Shown: positions 37,261 through 47,925 of the stretch, piece after piece
Numbering within the stretch: the first letter of the stretch is position 1
Layout of the letters: the number at the start of each line of letters is the position of its first letter
Assembly (NCBI GenBank): GCA_963920635.1
Contig: OY987298.1
Coordinates: forward strand, 111,280,035-111,344,034
Length of the DNA: 64,000 nucleotides
DNA from: Pseudeuparius sepicola
Taxonomy: Eukaryota > Arthropoda > Insecta > Coleoptera > Anthribidae
Direction of reading: 5' to 3'
Position numbers and translations under genes: made by a program
Notes under the pieces: model-generated
What the model was told of the DNA's origin: nothing
The model's database searches: none
The model's input: the letters and a program-made list of their open reading frames with translations, nothing else

Positions 37261-39789
37261 TTGTTCTAGGCGTCTCCCCGTCCCTTGATATATATTTTTT
37301 TAAATTGGTTCATTAGATGAAGCACTCTACTAATAAATAATAGTGTGACGCGTAGGCGTTTATAAGCCTGCCGCGGTTCCAGCGCGGCGGCAACTTGGCA
37401 CTCCTCAAGTTAGTGGCGCTCCGAGGTCGGTACTTGTTTCCAGTCGGTCTGTATTGTCTCTTAGTTTTTCATACTTACCGTTGACTGCACTTATTATTGT
37501 TTATGGCATAGTCTCGTAAATCGAACTATGAAAGGGAAAGCTTTACGGAGGCGTCGTGAAACTTTGACCCGTCTGTAAACAACATCGTAAAACTGTCTCC
37601 CCAAATGCTATCTACCCTTGGGGACACCTACTTGTAGATATACATTATACATAAAGAGGTAAAACACATTTCTAGAACTGAAGTTTGTTTGTTTGGTGTT
37701 TTTTTTTTAGAAATGTTCGAAATGCTGGACGGTAGAGACAATTTTTTGTGAAACATTGGAAATAGAGATTTCAACAGGTTCATAGCTTTTCACTTCTGGA
37801 GTTCGGTAGATATGTTTGGCAAATGTGAGATGTGAGTGATCTAGTGTATAGAGGCAGAGCATACTCGTTCGACTTCAGCAGTGTCAAAGATCATGATATT
37901 GTTATTGAGTATTATCATCTTTGGCAGTGTCCTTTACCAAAGATCATAATCGAATATCATGATCTTTGCCTTTACTTTGGGAAGAGAGGGCTGTCGCCGT
38001 GTCAAGAAGATTGCGGTTTGGATTTTTACAGGATTTAAACTTTGATTTCCCACTTTTCGAATCAGTCGCAGTGAGTTAGTCAATTCGAGAATTGATTAGG
38101 TACCGTATCTGTAAAGGAATAGAAAGGTTTCAAACTTTAACCGGGAAATTTGTGGAAAGGAGATTGGAGACAAACACTTCGTTATTGAATTAAGGCCGTT
38201 AAAATGTCTCAATTTTTCAAAACCAATATAGGGACTGCTCTCAGTTTATATGTTATACATATTTTATATTTTGTGTAACGAAGAATATTTTAGATGAAAA
38301 AAGGGTTCCTACTTTCTGACAACTATATTTAATTTGTGGCTGCAAATTGCCACAAATTAAAAAGAGTTGTGAGAAAATACGATCTCTTTTCTTATCTCAA
38401 ATCAAGGAGCTGATACAGAGTACCCGTAAGTATTTTTTAGGTTGTTTCTTTAAAGACTTATCCTACATTTAATAATACCTAGAGTGTACGAGAAAGACAC
38501 TCTTCTAGATTAATTTTAAACTTTAAGTCTCGTAAACTCAATTCTCTACTACGAAAGTTCACAAAATCCCCAAATTACTGTAACAGAAAATGCCAGAAAC
38601 TCCTTAAGTAATACCATTCGGGACGTTTTACATTTCCCATCAATCCAGCTTACGGCAATTAATATTATTCTTTATGGCGAGCCAGTAAAAGGAACTATGA
38701 AAGAAAAAAGAATATTCGGTTCGGAGGCGCCGAGAAACTTTGGCCCGGCAGTAAACAAGATCATAAAAGGCTATCTCGGCAAATATCTATTTCCTCGGCG
38801 CCACCGACTTTTGTCTGGGGAGTCAGTCCTTTATACAATTATTGTATCAATTGTATTCCAGCTTTCCGCTGAGTCCAAGATCCAGGAGTTTAAAATAACA
38901 GCATTTTTATTAAACTATTAATCCTATACTTTTTTCTTATTGTCTTCTTCCGTTCATGGTGTTCATGTCTCTGTTTGACATTTTAAGTAATGGGGTTATA
39001 AATTTAAGAGATAATTTTCTCTTATACCTACGTTTTTCTTATTAAGTTCAAGGTCACAAATTAAATAGATAACAGCCAGTACCCACCTATGCAATTAACT
39101 TTAACATCTGATTTTGTCAATAAAATAACAAAATAATTTGTATTCTTTTTTTTTGCAAATTGCCAGTGCTTGTCAAATTGTGAATTACATATCGCCGAAT
39201 TGTTAAGTAGTTTAGAAGGAGGAAGGAGTGTAGACGGAGAGGAGAACTGGCAGCCAAACTTGAGTAGGTGAAACAGCACGTAAATCAGCTGATAGGTGGC
39301 AAAACCACATAAAACTACATAAAACATAAGGGCATGGTCTGAAATTAGCCAAAATTCTGATTTGGTGTTTAAAAAGTAACCAGCTATACTTAGGCCTATA
39401 GTGGGAACTTGAAACACTCTACCCGAAAGAAGATCAGAATTACACGAGGTTTTCTGATTTCTTCTGTCAACCAAACCGGTAACTCTGGGGTTACCCGTTG
39501 GTTAATTTAATTTTGGATCTTAATATTATCGGCTAAACATCGTTTACGTCGTTTAAGTTGCTCGCTGGCTTGCAGTTTTCATTCTTTAAAATACAATATA
39601 GTTTTATGCCTGTGTTTGTTTTTCTTGTTCGTGTTAGTTTTATGTTATATGTATTTAAATAAAAGATAAACAAGAAATTGGAGTTGGATAGTGTTTTGGA
39701 GTGTTTTCGACCGAGTATTAAGTTTTAGGTATACCTACTTAAATTAATAAATAAATCATATTTTTTGCATATTATGAAGATGGTAACTC

Positions 39790-39884
39790 AGACAAATAAT
39801 AAACATAGACAAATAATTTAATACAATACAGGAACTGCCAAGATAAAAAATGTTTAGTAACATTATTTGTCTGAGTTAGTATCA
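39790..39884. repeat. Small hairpin repeat
   Basis: AACTCAGACAAATAAT near 39785 and ATTATTTGTCTGAGTT near 39863 are exact inverse copies around an AT-rich loop. This is a short foldback, origin unknown. Confidence 0.65.
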
Positions 39885-40318
39885 GAAATCTAAAACAAAA
39901 CAATGCAATGATTTTAATATTGCCAAACTTCTTTATAAATTTATCTTGTACTTACGAAATAAATGTAAAACCAATTTGAAAGAATTAGTTGATATCTACA
40001 ATGTATATAATATAGTAAAAATTTGGACAGTTATCATTTAACAATAAATTTTACTGATTTTGTGAATTTACTGATCCTACTTGGTCTATAAATAATATCC
40101 TTAACAAATTGCTTATTCTGGCTAACGTGGCAACGTTGCTCGAGCTCTTTGTGATAAATGCGCATTTGCTTTATTATGCAACAACAGCTGATCCAGAGTT
40201 TATTGAGATTTTGCCGATTTGTGTTGATGTGTTGAGTGTTTACTTTTGCTTTATTCTTGTTTTTTTTACTGTATATTTTTATATATTTTTGTGTGGTCAT
40301 TTAAAAAACAAAATTTAT

Positions 40319-40486
40319 TATGACAGGCCGGGAAATGTAGAAACACTGAAAGGTAGAATTCGGGAAGAAATCCACATATTAAATACTGAACACAGCAATT
40401 TTATCGTCGATTCAATAAACAGAGAGTTAGTAGCAAATTACAATAAATGCATCGGGCAAGATGGAGGCCATGTGGAGCATTTGTAA
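40319..40486 (+). pseudogene. C-terminal fragment of a DDE transposase
   Basis: The fragment contains DRPGNVETLKGRIREEI, a helical stretch, and ends DGGHVEHL followed by a stop. This is the layout of the C-terminus of insect Tc1/IS630-like (DDE_3) transposases. The open frame continues upstream to 40109, but that part is only a hydrophobic AT-rich translation without DDE motifs. The fragment is a relic, possibly of an autonomous partner of the CAG(T/G)GTGTCC palindromic elements. Confidence 0.5.
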
Positions 40487-40683
40487 TACGTATATTCTTT
40501 TTCTAAATTTTATTGTCGTTTTCAATAAAAATTAAATTTCAAACAATAAATCTGACGAAGTTTATAAACTATGTTTCTATTTAAAATTTCTCTCAATTTC
40601 CCATCTTCATTTTTCTTGCACACTGGCAATAATTATTACTACCAAATTTGTTGTTAATATCCTTACTTGTGATACCTATATAC

Positions 40684-40839
40684 TCAAAATGTGATATTGT
40701 CGGCTTTTTTTAGGACGCTGAGAAAAAACAAATACTTTATGTCCTCGCGCTAACGTTTCGGTCTTTTATTTAAAACCTATTTGTTTTGTATTTGTTTTTT
40801 CTCAGTGTCCTAAAACAAGCCGACAATATCACATTTTGA
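40684..40839. repeat. 156-bp foldback element
   Basis: TCAAAATGTGATATTGTCGG at 40684 is mirrored by the segment ending at 40839. The arms are about 50 bp long with an internal AGGACGCTGAGAAAAAACAA / GTGTCC counterpart. The loop contains GTTTCGGTC. It is a miniature foldback repeat with no coding capacity. Confidence 0.8.
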
Positions 40840-40942
40840 TAATTATTACTATAATTTGGCATTTATTTCTCTTTCATGGCAACCTTATGACCCAAGGGGT
40901 AATCCCTACAAAAAAGACTCAGTTCTGAACGAACGGTCGGAG

Positions 40943-40997
40943 CGAACATATAACATAATATATAATATAACATATAATATATATATATATATAACAA

Positions 40998-41031
<34 letters not shown>
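40943..41031. repeat. AT dinucleotide microsatellite
   Basis: Mostly (TA)n with short ACATATAATA interruptions. It ends directly at GTGTGTCCCACTTAAGG, a phrase resembling the end of a TA-specific transposon. Confidence 0.95.
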
Positions 41032-41033
<2 letters not shown>

Positions 41034-43567
41034 TGTCCCACTTAAGGACTGACCACCCCTGTAAAATTTTTATTTATGGCTTGATTTCCATAAACTTTTT
41101 TTTGTTGGATAGAGCTTCAATAATGGCATTAAATGCATAATTCAGGTGCCTCGTACTTTACATTCATGGCCCACTGAGACGAAGTTTTAGTGCTGAAATT
41201 TTGAGAAGTACTATTATGGACTTTTTTAGAGAAAAATTAATGCTAGATTTTTATTCAACGTTGTTGGAAACCCAAACGTACCAATTTGCATTACGTAGAA
41301 TTCAATAATCCAAAAATATACAAGGTGTTCCGGCCTGTCAAACGGTTGTTACCTATAACAACGTACAATCTTTCATTTTGGTCGGTTTAACAACGATAAT
41401 ATTTTATGTTCACTGAAATCGAGATTGGTCTAACGACGCGGATTGGTCTAACGACACGGATCAGTTACACGGACTGGTCGATTAGTTCAATCTAGAAAAA
41501 CAAAAATGAAGAAATGGAAAGTGCAGCAACGAAGGACACGGTTGGCTCATAGATGGGATTTTAAGGGCATTTTTTTATTTGTTACTTACCTTAGAAGAAT
41601 AAAACTTTCTTGTGAATTACATACTTAAAAAAAGGAACAATAGTGGTTCCCTCTTAAGAAAGTGGTGACGATTTTTCTGTGATTTTATCTACGCCACTAT
41701 ACCAAGTTTATAATCGAAAGTTTGTTTGTGCGCTTCCTCCCATTCATGTGACACAACTGAGAGATACCTGCCAACTAGCAACTACCCATGGAATGGAAAA
41801 TCAACGCGGCATCGCTACAACCCTATTTTGGGACACGGGCGAGCCCGTCAGGGCTCGGCAGCGGCTTCTTCCAGGCGCCGCGGCGTCCAGCTCCATCCGC
41901 AGCGATAAATCGCAGGCGCCGACGCCGCCGGGAAAACAAAACTTTTTTGCTCGCCCCCTAGCCCGAAAACAGTCCGCCAATAGATCAAACCCCTCGAAAC
42001 GCGCACTCGAATGCCCGGCCGAAATACAAACGTTTTGCGGCTTTTTGTGCCCTTAGTGCAGTCAAAGTTATTTTACTTATGGATTTATTCGCTGATTGTA
42101 AAAACATAAGTTTTCGGAATCAAAGAAATCAACTGGCTTGTAAACTTCTTATTGTTTGATATATGAAGGAACTACAGCTGGTGTGAAAGTAAATAAATAA
42201 ATAAAATAAATAAATAATAATTCTCACCCTCACTATACTCCAAACTAGGAGTACCCCAGAAACAACCACATGCTGACTTTTTTCCGATAGAACTAGGATA
42301 GCATTCGCTCAAGTACTACGGAAAACCCTAGAAAACCGTAGTAGTCCCAGTGAGTGTAGGACAATTAGTGGAATGTATAAGTGACTATAGGCCACCTACC
42401 TCCTATATTCATTATGTATAAGATGCTGCTCCATTTTGTCTAACTATAATATCTGTATTGCTGCTTTAAAGTGGATGCACTTAACAAATTTGGAGCAAAT
42501 AAAAGATTTGGGAACATCTTATATAGTGGCTTAACGCAAATTGCGCGCATGAACGTTTCATAACTTATTTTTCCATCTTCTGTGGTCTGCATTTTACTTA
42601 TTCGATGCCCACACGAAAATATTCTATGATATCCCCCTCCCCCCACGGAACCATTTCGAAATTTGAAAATATTCACTGCGAACTTTTAAATACGAAGATT
42701 TTGGGGTTTCCTAACTCTTATTTTACGAAAAACACCTAAAACGAAGATTTCAAAAAAATTTCCTACTCTACACATTTTAGTGAGAATTTAATTTAATTTT
42801 TGCAATATTAACCAATCGGGTGATGCTTTTAGCGATAAAATTAGTGGTATTTTTGTATGTAAAATCGTAAGTAACGGAAATGTTATCGATACATTTTTCG
42901 AAAGCCCTATTTTGCCTAGAAAGAGCACGAGTATATATTTAGTTAAAAAAAAATAAATCCCGAGAGCGAAGCGGAGCAAAGGAAAATTTCCGTCACGTGT
43001 GGTTTTTGTTGGGAATATTTCACGAATACGAATCTAATCATTTTCTGTGTATTTTTTATATCTCCAAAATGATCTATTTTTAAATAGTTTCATGTTTTGA
43101 ATAATCGCGAAAGTGACAGCTAACAACTTCGGCCGGCCGTCGACGTTTGGATGTCCGTCCAAGGCAGGCGCGATTTTTCCGACTTTTTGACACTGGTCTA
43201 TTTTCTGAATGTAAATAATGAGTTACTAGAGTTCTTTAATATGAAAAGTTTAGCAATGTATAATATACATAAATTCATTTATATGTATAGATATACAGTG
43301 TGTAGTAACAACGCAACATTATTTTCCCTGCATACAATTATCTAGATCATACAAATTTTGGTAAGTCGGCGTTTGTATTGAGACGATCCGTAGTTGCTTA
43401 GCAATGAAGTGATAAAATCACATGTGATATTACCGCTTTGGTATTTCCCGCTAGCAAGGGAATCAGATTCGTTGTATTTTTAAGAAAGAATACAAGCAGT
43501 ATGAGTGAAATAATCACTGAAATCCTACTCTTTTTGTTAAAACCTACTGAGTTGTTATATTTTAATA
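41032..43567. other. Gene-free stretch with small repeats and a GC island
   Basis: Two 18-bp tandem units (GATTGGTCTAACGACGCG and one-base variant) lie at 41423-41458. The segment 41790-42060 is markedly GC-rich, with a frame of about 125 codons that shows no domain; it may be a host regulatory island. An AAAT-type microsatellite sits at 42190-42220. A copy of the dispersed repeat described at 35948 lies at 42820-42935. Confidence 0.45.
41423..41458. repeat. Two 18-bp tandem units
   Basis: GATTGGTCTAACGACGCG is followed immediately by GATTGGTCTAACGACACG, differing at one base. Confidence 0.9.
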
Positions 43568-43569
43568 TA

Positions 43570-44868
43570 GGGGAGACCGGGTATGGTTGTCCCACGGGTT
43601 GGTTGTCACAGCGGCCATAACAGAAAACTGAACAAACGAATGAGGTTATGGCCGGCGTGGAAGGTGCGCGAGGGCAACACCTCCTTCCCTACTTCACTTC
43701 AGTCTTCAGTCAGTCCGCTCTGAAATGCCGTGACGGAGACATGTGCGTTCGTTGTTTTCACACAACGAAAGTAATTTTTTGTGCATCTGTGTCGAGTCTC
43801 ATAAGTAACCTTAAATATGTGTTTCATGATATCGTTATATAGTTTTTCAAATAAACATTGATTCACATTTATTTTTGGAGGTTAGTTTCTAAAACGTGTT
43901 TTGGGGCAGGTTGTCTCAAATTGACTGGGGCGGGTAGTCACATGTGACAACCAACCCCATACATGTGTGCTGTCTTTTTTTTGTTGGCAATTCAGACACA
44001 CCGGAAAATACCTATTTCACAGAATAAATTACTCTGTGCCTATTAAGAAGAGAAAAAAAAGGAACAAGAAGCGAAGAAGAAAGGTGTGTTCAGTGAGAAC
44101 AAGGAAAAGAAAAAGGCTACTAAAGGAAAGAAAATTAAAAAGAAAGCAGTTGACAACGACGAAAACAAGGAAGAGAATGAAGAGTTTTGCTTGGTCTGCT
44201 TGTCTCCATACTCTGCAAGCAAGTCTAGGGAAGTCTGGATTCAGTGCCAGGATTGAAAATTATGGGCTCACGAAGCATGCTCACCTGAGCTACCTTTGCC
44301 AAAATTATGATTGTGAATATTCAGATTGACTAAATATAACTTCGTTAAGTTAGGTATTTTTAATTAAAAAATATTGCGTCGAAAGAGATTAGTGACTAAC
44401 TATAATTAATATAATTATTATATTTTTGTTATTATCTTTACCAGAATTCTGAGTTCCTTACTCCCTTAAAGCGCATTTTGGTTATTAGTATTTTTTTTAT
44501 TATGAATAAGACACTGTTCATTCTTTTCTTGGGTATAATTATTTACGTACAACATTTTATCTTTAATAAAAATACTCATTTGTTTTAAATAGGTGTTTCT
44601 TTTATATTCCTCTACTTAATTTACTATGTGACTACCTACCCCAGACATTGTGACAACCATCCCTGATACGGGGTTAAAAGTCACACTTCTCTTTTATCAT
44701 AAAAAAAAATATATTTCCTCAATATACAATGTTAGAGAAAAAGTCTTTATTTCTTTTCAAACTAGAATAAATACACTATTCATTGGTGTATAAATATCAT
44801 TGCTAAACTAGGAAAATGGGCACTAAAAATGCAAAAGAAAAAATGTGACTTCCAACCCCGGTCTCCCC
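43570..44868 (+). mobile_element. Internally deleted pogo-like element, TA duplication
   Basis: The left end GGGGAGACCGGGTATGGTTG and right end CCCCGGTCTCCCC are inverted. TA lies outside each (43568-43569, 44869-44870). Sub-terminal words of the type GGTTGTCAC/GTGACAACC occur on both sides (43601, 43940, 44650). The DDE domain is absent. Only the coding remnant of a C-terminal zinc finger remains. It needs a transposase supplied by a relative. Confidence 0.85.
44170..44295 (+). pseudogene. Relic of the pogo-type C-terminal zinc finger
   Basis: The frame reads EENEEFCLVCLSPYSAS, then VWIQCQD, a stop where a cysteine is expected, and LWAHEACS. The cysteine/histidine spacing and the WIxCQ phrase match the finger at the end of the 33491-35530 transposase. 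It shows that this deleted element derives from an autonomous element of the same architecture. Confidence 0.65.
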
Positions 44869-45786
44869 TATTCATAATTAATGATCGTAGTTAAGCAAAA
44901 CCAGGCTTATTGTGGTAGCTAAAACTGAGAATTCAACGCCTGCCAATCTGAACCAATGAAATGATATAATTTTTGAAATATTAATCAATGAGGTGAAGAT
45001 TTTAACGATTATTTCCCTTATACTACTTGCATCCAATAAGGTAGCTCCTTCCATAAAAATCCAACCAATGATATGCCTCTGCTAGCGATAATTTGCACTA
45101 GTGCAATTACCGGTAATTGCACTTGTGCAAATTATCACTTCGTTGCTTAGCAACCGCGAATCTGTTGGATACAAACACGTACCTACTTCTTAAAGTTTGT
45201 GTGTTTCGCACTGTTCTAAATTATGCAGCTTATAAATTATGTTGCGGTATTATTAAGCATTATATCAATGAATTTATGTAACTTTTACATTGTTAAATTC
45301 TTGTTATTTAGACCTCCGCCTCCGTTTAAATTTATGACACATTCAGAAAATAAACCAACGCCTACAGGGTGTAGGTATAATCGCATTTGCCTTGGATACC
45401 CAAGCGTCATGTTTGTTTACTCGAACGCTACAGTCGAAGCTGTCAATAAACTCGTTCAAAATGAGTCGTTTTGGAAATGTAAACATAGAAAAAATTAGTA
45501 CAGAAATTATTAAATCGTATTCGTGAAATAATCTCGACAAATACCACTCGTGCCGGAAATTTTTCTAGATAATTTTATTCTCAAGCCCTATTTTGCCCAT
45601 TAGCAAAACCACTCGTACAAATTAGGCTTTTATTTTCAGAGATAAAATCCCTCAAGCTTCGCTCTCAGAAAATAAAAGCCCAATTTATACTCGTGATCTT
45701 TCTAGGCAAAATAGCGCTTTCGAAAAAATTATCCATAAAATTTCCGGCACTAGTGATATTACATACGATAATACCACTAGGTAGAA
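44869..45786. other. Repeat-bearing DNA left of the Polinton-like element
   Basis: It contains copies of the dispersed repeat (44938-44990) and an inverted pair around 45541-45775 (TTATTTTCAGAGATAAAATC flanked by CTAGGCAAAATAGCGCTTTC). A frame at 45223-45498 encodes 91 residues with a hydrophobic start but no known domain. I give it little weight. The outer limit of the left terminal repeat must lie in or just after this stretch but cannot be fixed, because its partner is beyond the window. Confidence 0.5.
45087..45136. repeat. 50-bp near-perfect palindrome
   Basis: GATAATTTGCACTAGTGCAA leads to the central CCGG at 45110-45113, and the second half is the reverse complement with one mismatched pair out of 25. 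There is no spacer, so it could extrude as a cruciform. Confidence 0.9.
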
Positions 45787-46095
45787 ATGGATTTGGAAAC
45801 CATCAACAAAGTTGGTTGCTTGTCTCAGAAACCGACGGTAAAGTTAGTGGAATTGGATGAAGGCGTGCCGATGAAAATTCTCTCGGGCAAGGTGGTGCAA
45901 ACAACGTTCGGGGAGACCATTTTGCTGGAGTTGGAGGAGAGTGTCGTTTTCCTGTCGAACAGAGTGACACAGGCGTTCAAACCGTGCCTCGAACATTTTT
46001 CCAATGAAAAATATGCGTTGGTTTACAAAGGACAACTGGATATGGGAAAAAAACACAAGGCCGACCAGTTTGAAATATGGTCATTGGGGGAATAG
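45787..46095 (+). CDS. TIR-encoded small protein (OB-fold-like family, putative)
   Basis: A 102-residue frame lies within the terminal repeat, so the intact element would carry it twice. It contains SGKVVQTTFGETILLELEES and VFLSNRV, a beta-rich pattern. I recognise this as a small family seen with insect Polinton-like elements, and its strand pattern suggests an OB-fold nucleic-acid-binding role; that function is inference. An internal relative is the minus-strand gene 53898-54221, which shares the V-x-T-x-(F/Y) and (F/V)LxxR(V/F) pattern at the same spacing. The start ATG is the first in frame. The right-hand copy is broken by a 49-base deletion. Confidence 0.6.
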   Translation: MDLETINKVGCLSQKPTVKLVELDEGVPMKILSGKVVQTTFGETILLELEESVVFLSNRVTQAFKPCLEHFSNEKYALVYKGQLDMGKKHKADQFEIWSLGE

Positions 46096-46334
46096 AAAAT
46101 TAACATGGAATTCTGAGTATACTTCAAATAAATAGTCTTGTTGTTTTTTGTGTTAAATTAATCTTGAATGTATTAGTCATAAAACGTACTTAATAAAGGA
46201 ATATAAAAGCGTCATGGTAGCCTGTGTTTGAAAATATCTCGTAATTATTTTTAATAAAGGTTTAAACATCAGCCAGTCTTTTATTATGAATAACATAGCA
46301 TTGAAACGAATCATATAAATTCCAATCTTTATTT
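45808..46334. repeat. Left terminal inverted repeat (visible part)
   Basis: It pairs with 63536-64000. The 62-base length difference is fully explained by two deletions in the right copy, of 49 and 13 bases. By eye there are about 11 substitutions in the aligned 465 bases (about 2.4%). The repeat probably extends further outwards, because the match is still perfect at the window edge. It carries TATAAAA at 46202-46208 pointing inwards. Confidence 0.9.
46202..46208 (+). promoter_or_regulatory. TATA box in the left terminal repeat
   Basis: TATAAAA is followed by GCGTCATGG. The same sequence occurs inverted in the right repeat (about 63658-63664). Position and direction suit inward transcription from each end. 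It lies about 640 bp upstream of the next start, so the transcript it drives is unclear. Confidence 0.35.
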
Positions 46335-46847
46335 ACTGTAAATAAACAACAATGGTATGACTCACAAAGTAGTTGGATCAAGCGATCCATAATTCGATAG
46401 CAATGAAAGACAGCAACGTACTCTGTTTAAAAACCTGAAATAATAACTGATTCATAAATTTAATAGCGGTCCTTTTATGAGTCATCAGTTGCAAGGCTCA
46501 ATCTAAATTGAAAATTATACTACCTTAAATATTTACGGGCTACGTGCCAGTGTTTTAAACTTTATTTAAATTAAAATTAAGAGTTATCCAGCGCAGACCT
46601 CGATGATTCGATGTTTGGCGGTGAATTAAAGCGGATCTGCAATAAAGTCGTTTCATTATACGAAATTATTCTTTATACAGCATTTATATAAACACACTTT
46701 CCTAAGGTTCGTTTAAGTGAAATCTTAACGCGCTCGGATATTATATAAATATTTTGATGTGGTGAACAGTTGAATAAATTCGAGGAAAATAAATTACTAA
46801 TTGGAACTTATAAATATATTTTCGTGTAAAGACCTGTATTCAGTCTA
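46335..46847 (+). other. Non-coding stretch between TIR and first virion gene
   Basis: AT-rich, with no frame worth calling. TTTATATAAACACAC near 46684-46698 could be a TATA region for the following gene. Confidence 0.4.
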
Positions 46848-47549
46848 ATGTTATCATTCACAGGAGACGGTTTGGTTAATACCCTTATCAGTAATCTACC
46901 AGTTGAATTGCACGTTCCTGGAAACCAATATTGCGGACCTGGAACTAAGCTAAACAAGAGATTAGCTAGGGGAGACCCTGGCATAAACCCTCTCGACGTT
47001 GCATGCTAGGAACACGACATAGAATATTCGAAATCTTCCTCTTTAGAAGATCGACATAAAGCCGATCGAGTGTTAGAAAATAAAGCTTGGCAAAGAGTTA
47101 AGTCTAAGGACGCAAAACTAGGTGAAAAGGCAGCTGCTTGGTTTGTTACTACAACATTGAAAACTAACATTGAAAAAATCATTTAACGGAAATCAACTTA
47201 ATAATGAAAAAGGAAATAAGAAACCCACACTAGCTGCAATTAAAGCGGCACGTTTAGCAGTTAAAAAAGTAGGTGGAAAGAATAAAGTGCGAATCCCCAG
47301 AATAATTCCTTTTGAGGCGGGTTTCTTCCTTTGATTCCAATCCTAGGTGCTTTAGGAGCTCTTGGATCGGTGGCAGGCGGTGCTATAGCGATTGCTAAAA
47401 CAGTTATCTCTGCGAAAGATATGCAGAAAAAGATGGAAGAACAAAAAGGTCATAACAAAACGATGGAAGCAATCGAATCGGGGCTTTACTTGAGAAAAAA
47501 CAAGCGAGGCTTTGGTTTAGTTTTAAGGAAACAAAAAAACTCCCAGTGA
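46848..47549 (+). pseudogene. Phospholipase A2-like / hydrophobic virion protein, broken
   Basis: The start ATG at 46848 opens a frame with YCGPGTKLNKRL (calcium-loop GPG motif) and, after a stop, EHDIEYS with the catalytic His-Asp of the PLA2 fold known from parvovirus VP1 and from Polinton-like elements. In such viruses PLA2 helps the particle leave the endosome. A TAG at 47007-47009 falls directly before the catalytic EHD. The frame ends at 47168. A shifted frame continues with a basic linker (47148-47333, AAIKAARLAVKKVGG) and another shift leads to 47331-47549, a glycine/alanine-rich hydrophobic segment (GALGALGSVAGG) followed by NKTMEAIESG, which resembles adenovirus core or membrane-active virion peptides. 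In relatives these parts form one gene. Here one stop and two frameshifts separate them. Confidence 0.8.
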
Positions 47550-47905
47550 AGCTACCCAAGAGACCATTAACTAACATTGACCTCGAAAAGTTTGCCAGGA
47601 AATTAAAGTTGTCATATTTTAGAGGTGTATTCATGAGAGATGCCCTTCCAAGCAAACCACATGCGTATGAATCGGCAATTATTAATTTAGATGTTAAAAA
47701 CAATAGAGGCACTCACTGGGTAGCATATAAGAAAGATAATAATATTGTTGAATACTTTGATAGTTTCGGTAACTTAAAACCACCGAAGGAACTTGTTAAA
47801 TATTTAGGAGAAGTTAAGATTGTATATAATAACGATGCATATCCAATATTTAATGAAATAAATTGTGGATATCTTTGTCTCGAATTTCTTTATAAAAAGA
47901 GCTGA
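47546..47905 (+). CDS. PRO: Adenain-like cysteine protease
   Basis: The frame encodes 119 residues, the size usual for Polinton proteases of the Ulp1/adenain (C5) clan. His57 is in GTHWVAY, Asp72 in YFDSFG and Cys107 in NCGYLCLEF, in the correct order for the catalytic triad. The glutamine expected a few residues before the Cys is not obvious (FNEIN), which may lower activity. Family members mature virion proteins after assembly. It overlaps the end of the preceding gene by 4 bases and precedes the penton-like gene, the typical virion-module order. No internal stop is present. Confidence 0.88.
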   Translation: MKLPKRPLTNIDLEKFARKLKLSYFRGVFMRDALPSKPHAYESAIINLDVKNNRGTHWVAYKKDNNIVEYFDSFGNLKPPKELVKYLGEVKIVYNNDAYPIFNEINCGYLCLEFLYKKS

Positions 47906-47925
47906 CCGACTTAAAACTATTAGTC

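Larger units (their letters stand above)
36141..40318. other. Gene-free stretch with small repeats
   Basis: No gene is supported. Two diverged similar segments of about 130 bp lie at 37499-37625 and 38663-38803 (shared GAACTATGAAAG, GGAGGCG and AAACTTTG). They are GC-richer and carry TTTATGGC words. The frame at 39061-39474 on the minus strand (137 codons) is moderately hydrophobic with no recognisable domain, and I do not call it a gene. Confidence 0.45.

Noticed and set aside
39061..39474. 137-codon minus-strand frame, partly hydrophobic
   Set aside because: No domain, start context or upstream exon. Hydrophobicity follows from T-rich DNA. A receptor fragment was considered but no family motif is present.
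40684..40839. Second hammerhead-like candidate (loop contains a GAAAC/GTTTC word)
   Set aside because: No CTGATGA core in a compatible position; only a foldback repeat.
40856..41140. 94-codon frame across the AT microsatellite
   Set aside because: It is a translation of (TA)n repeats (IYIYIY) with random flanks.
41679..42056. 125-codon frame in a GC-rich island
   Set aside because: Stop-poor because of GC content; no domain and an overlapping frame of similar quality.
45223..45498. 91-codon frame with signal-like hydrophobic start
   Set aside because: Possible, but no family match and located in repeat-rich flank; not enough for a gene call.
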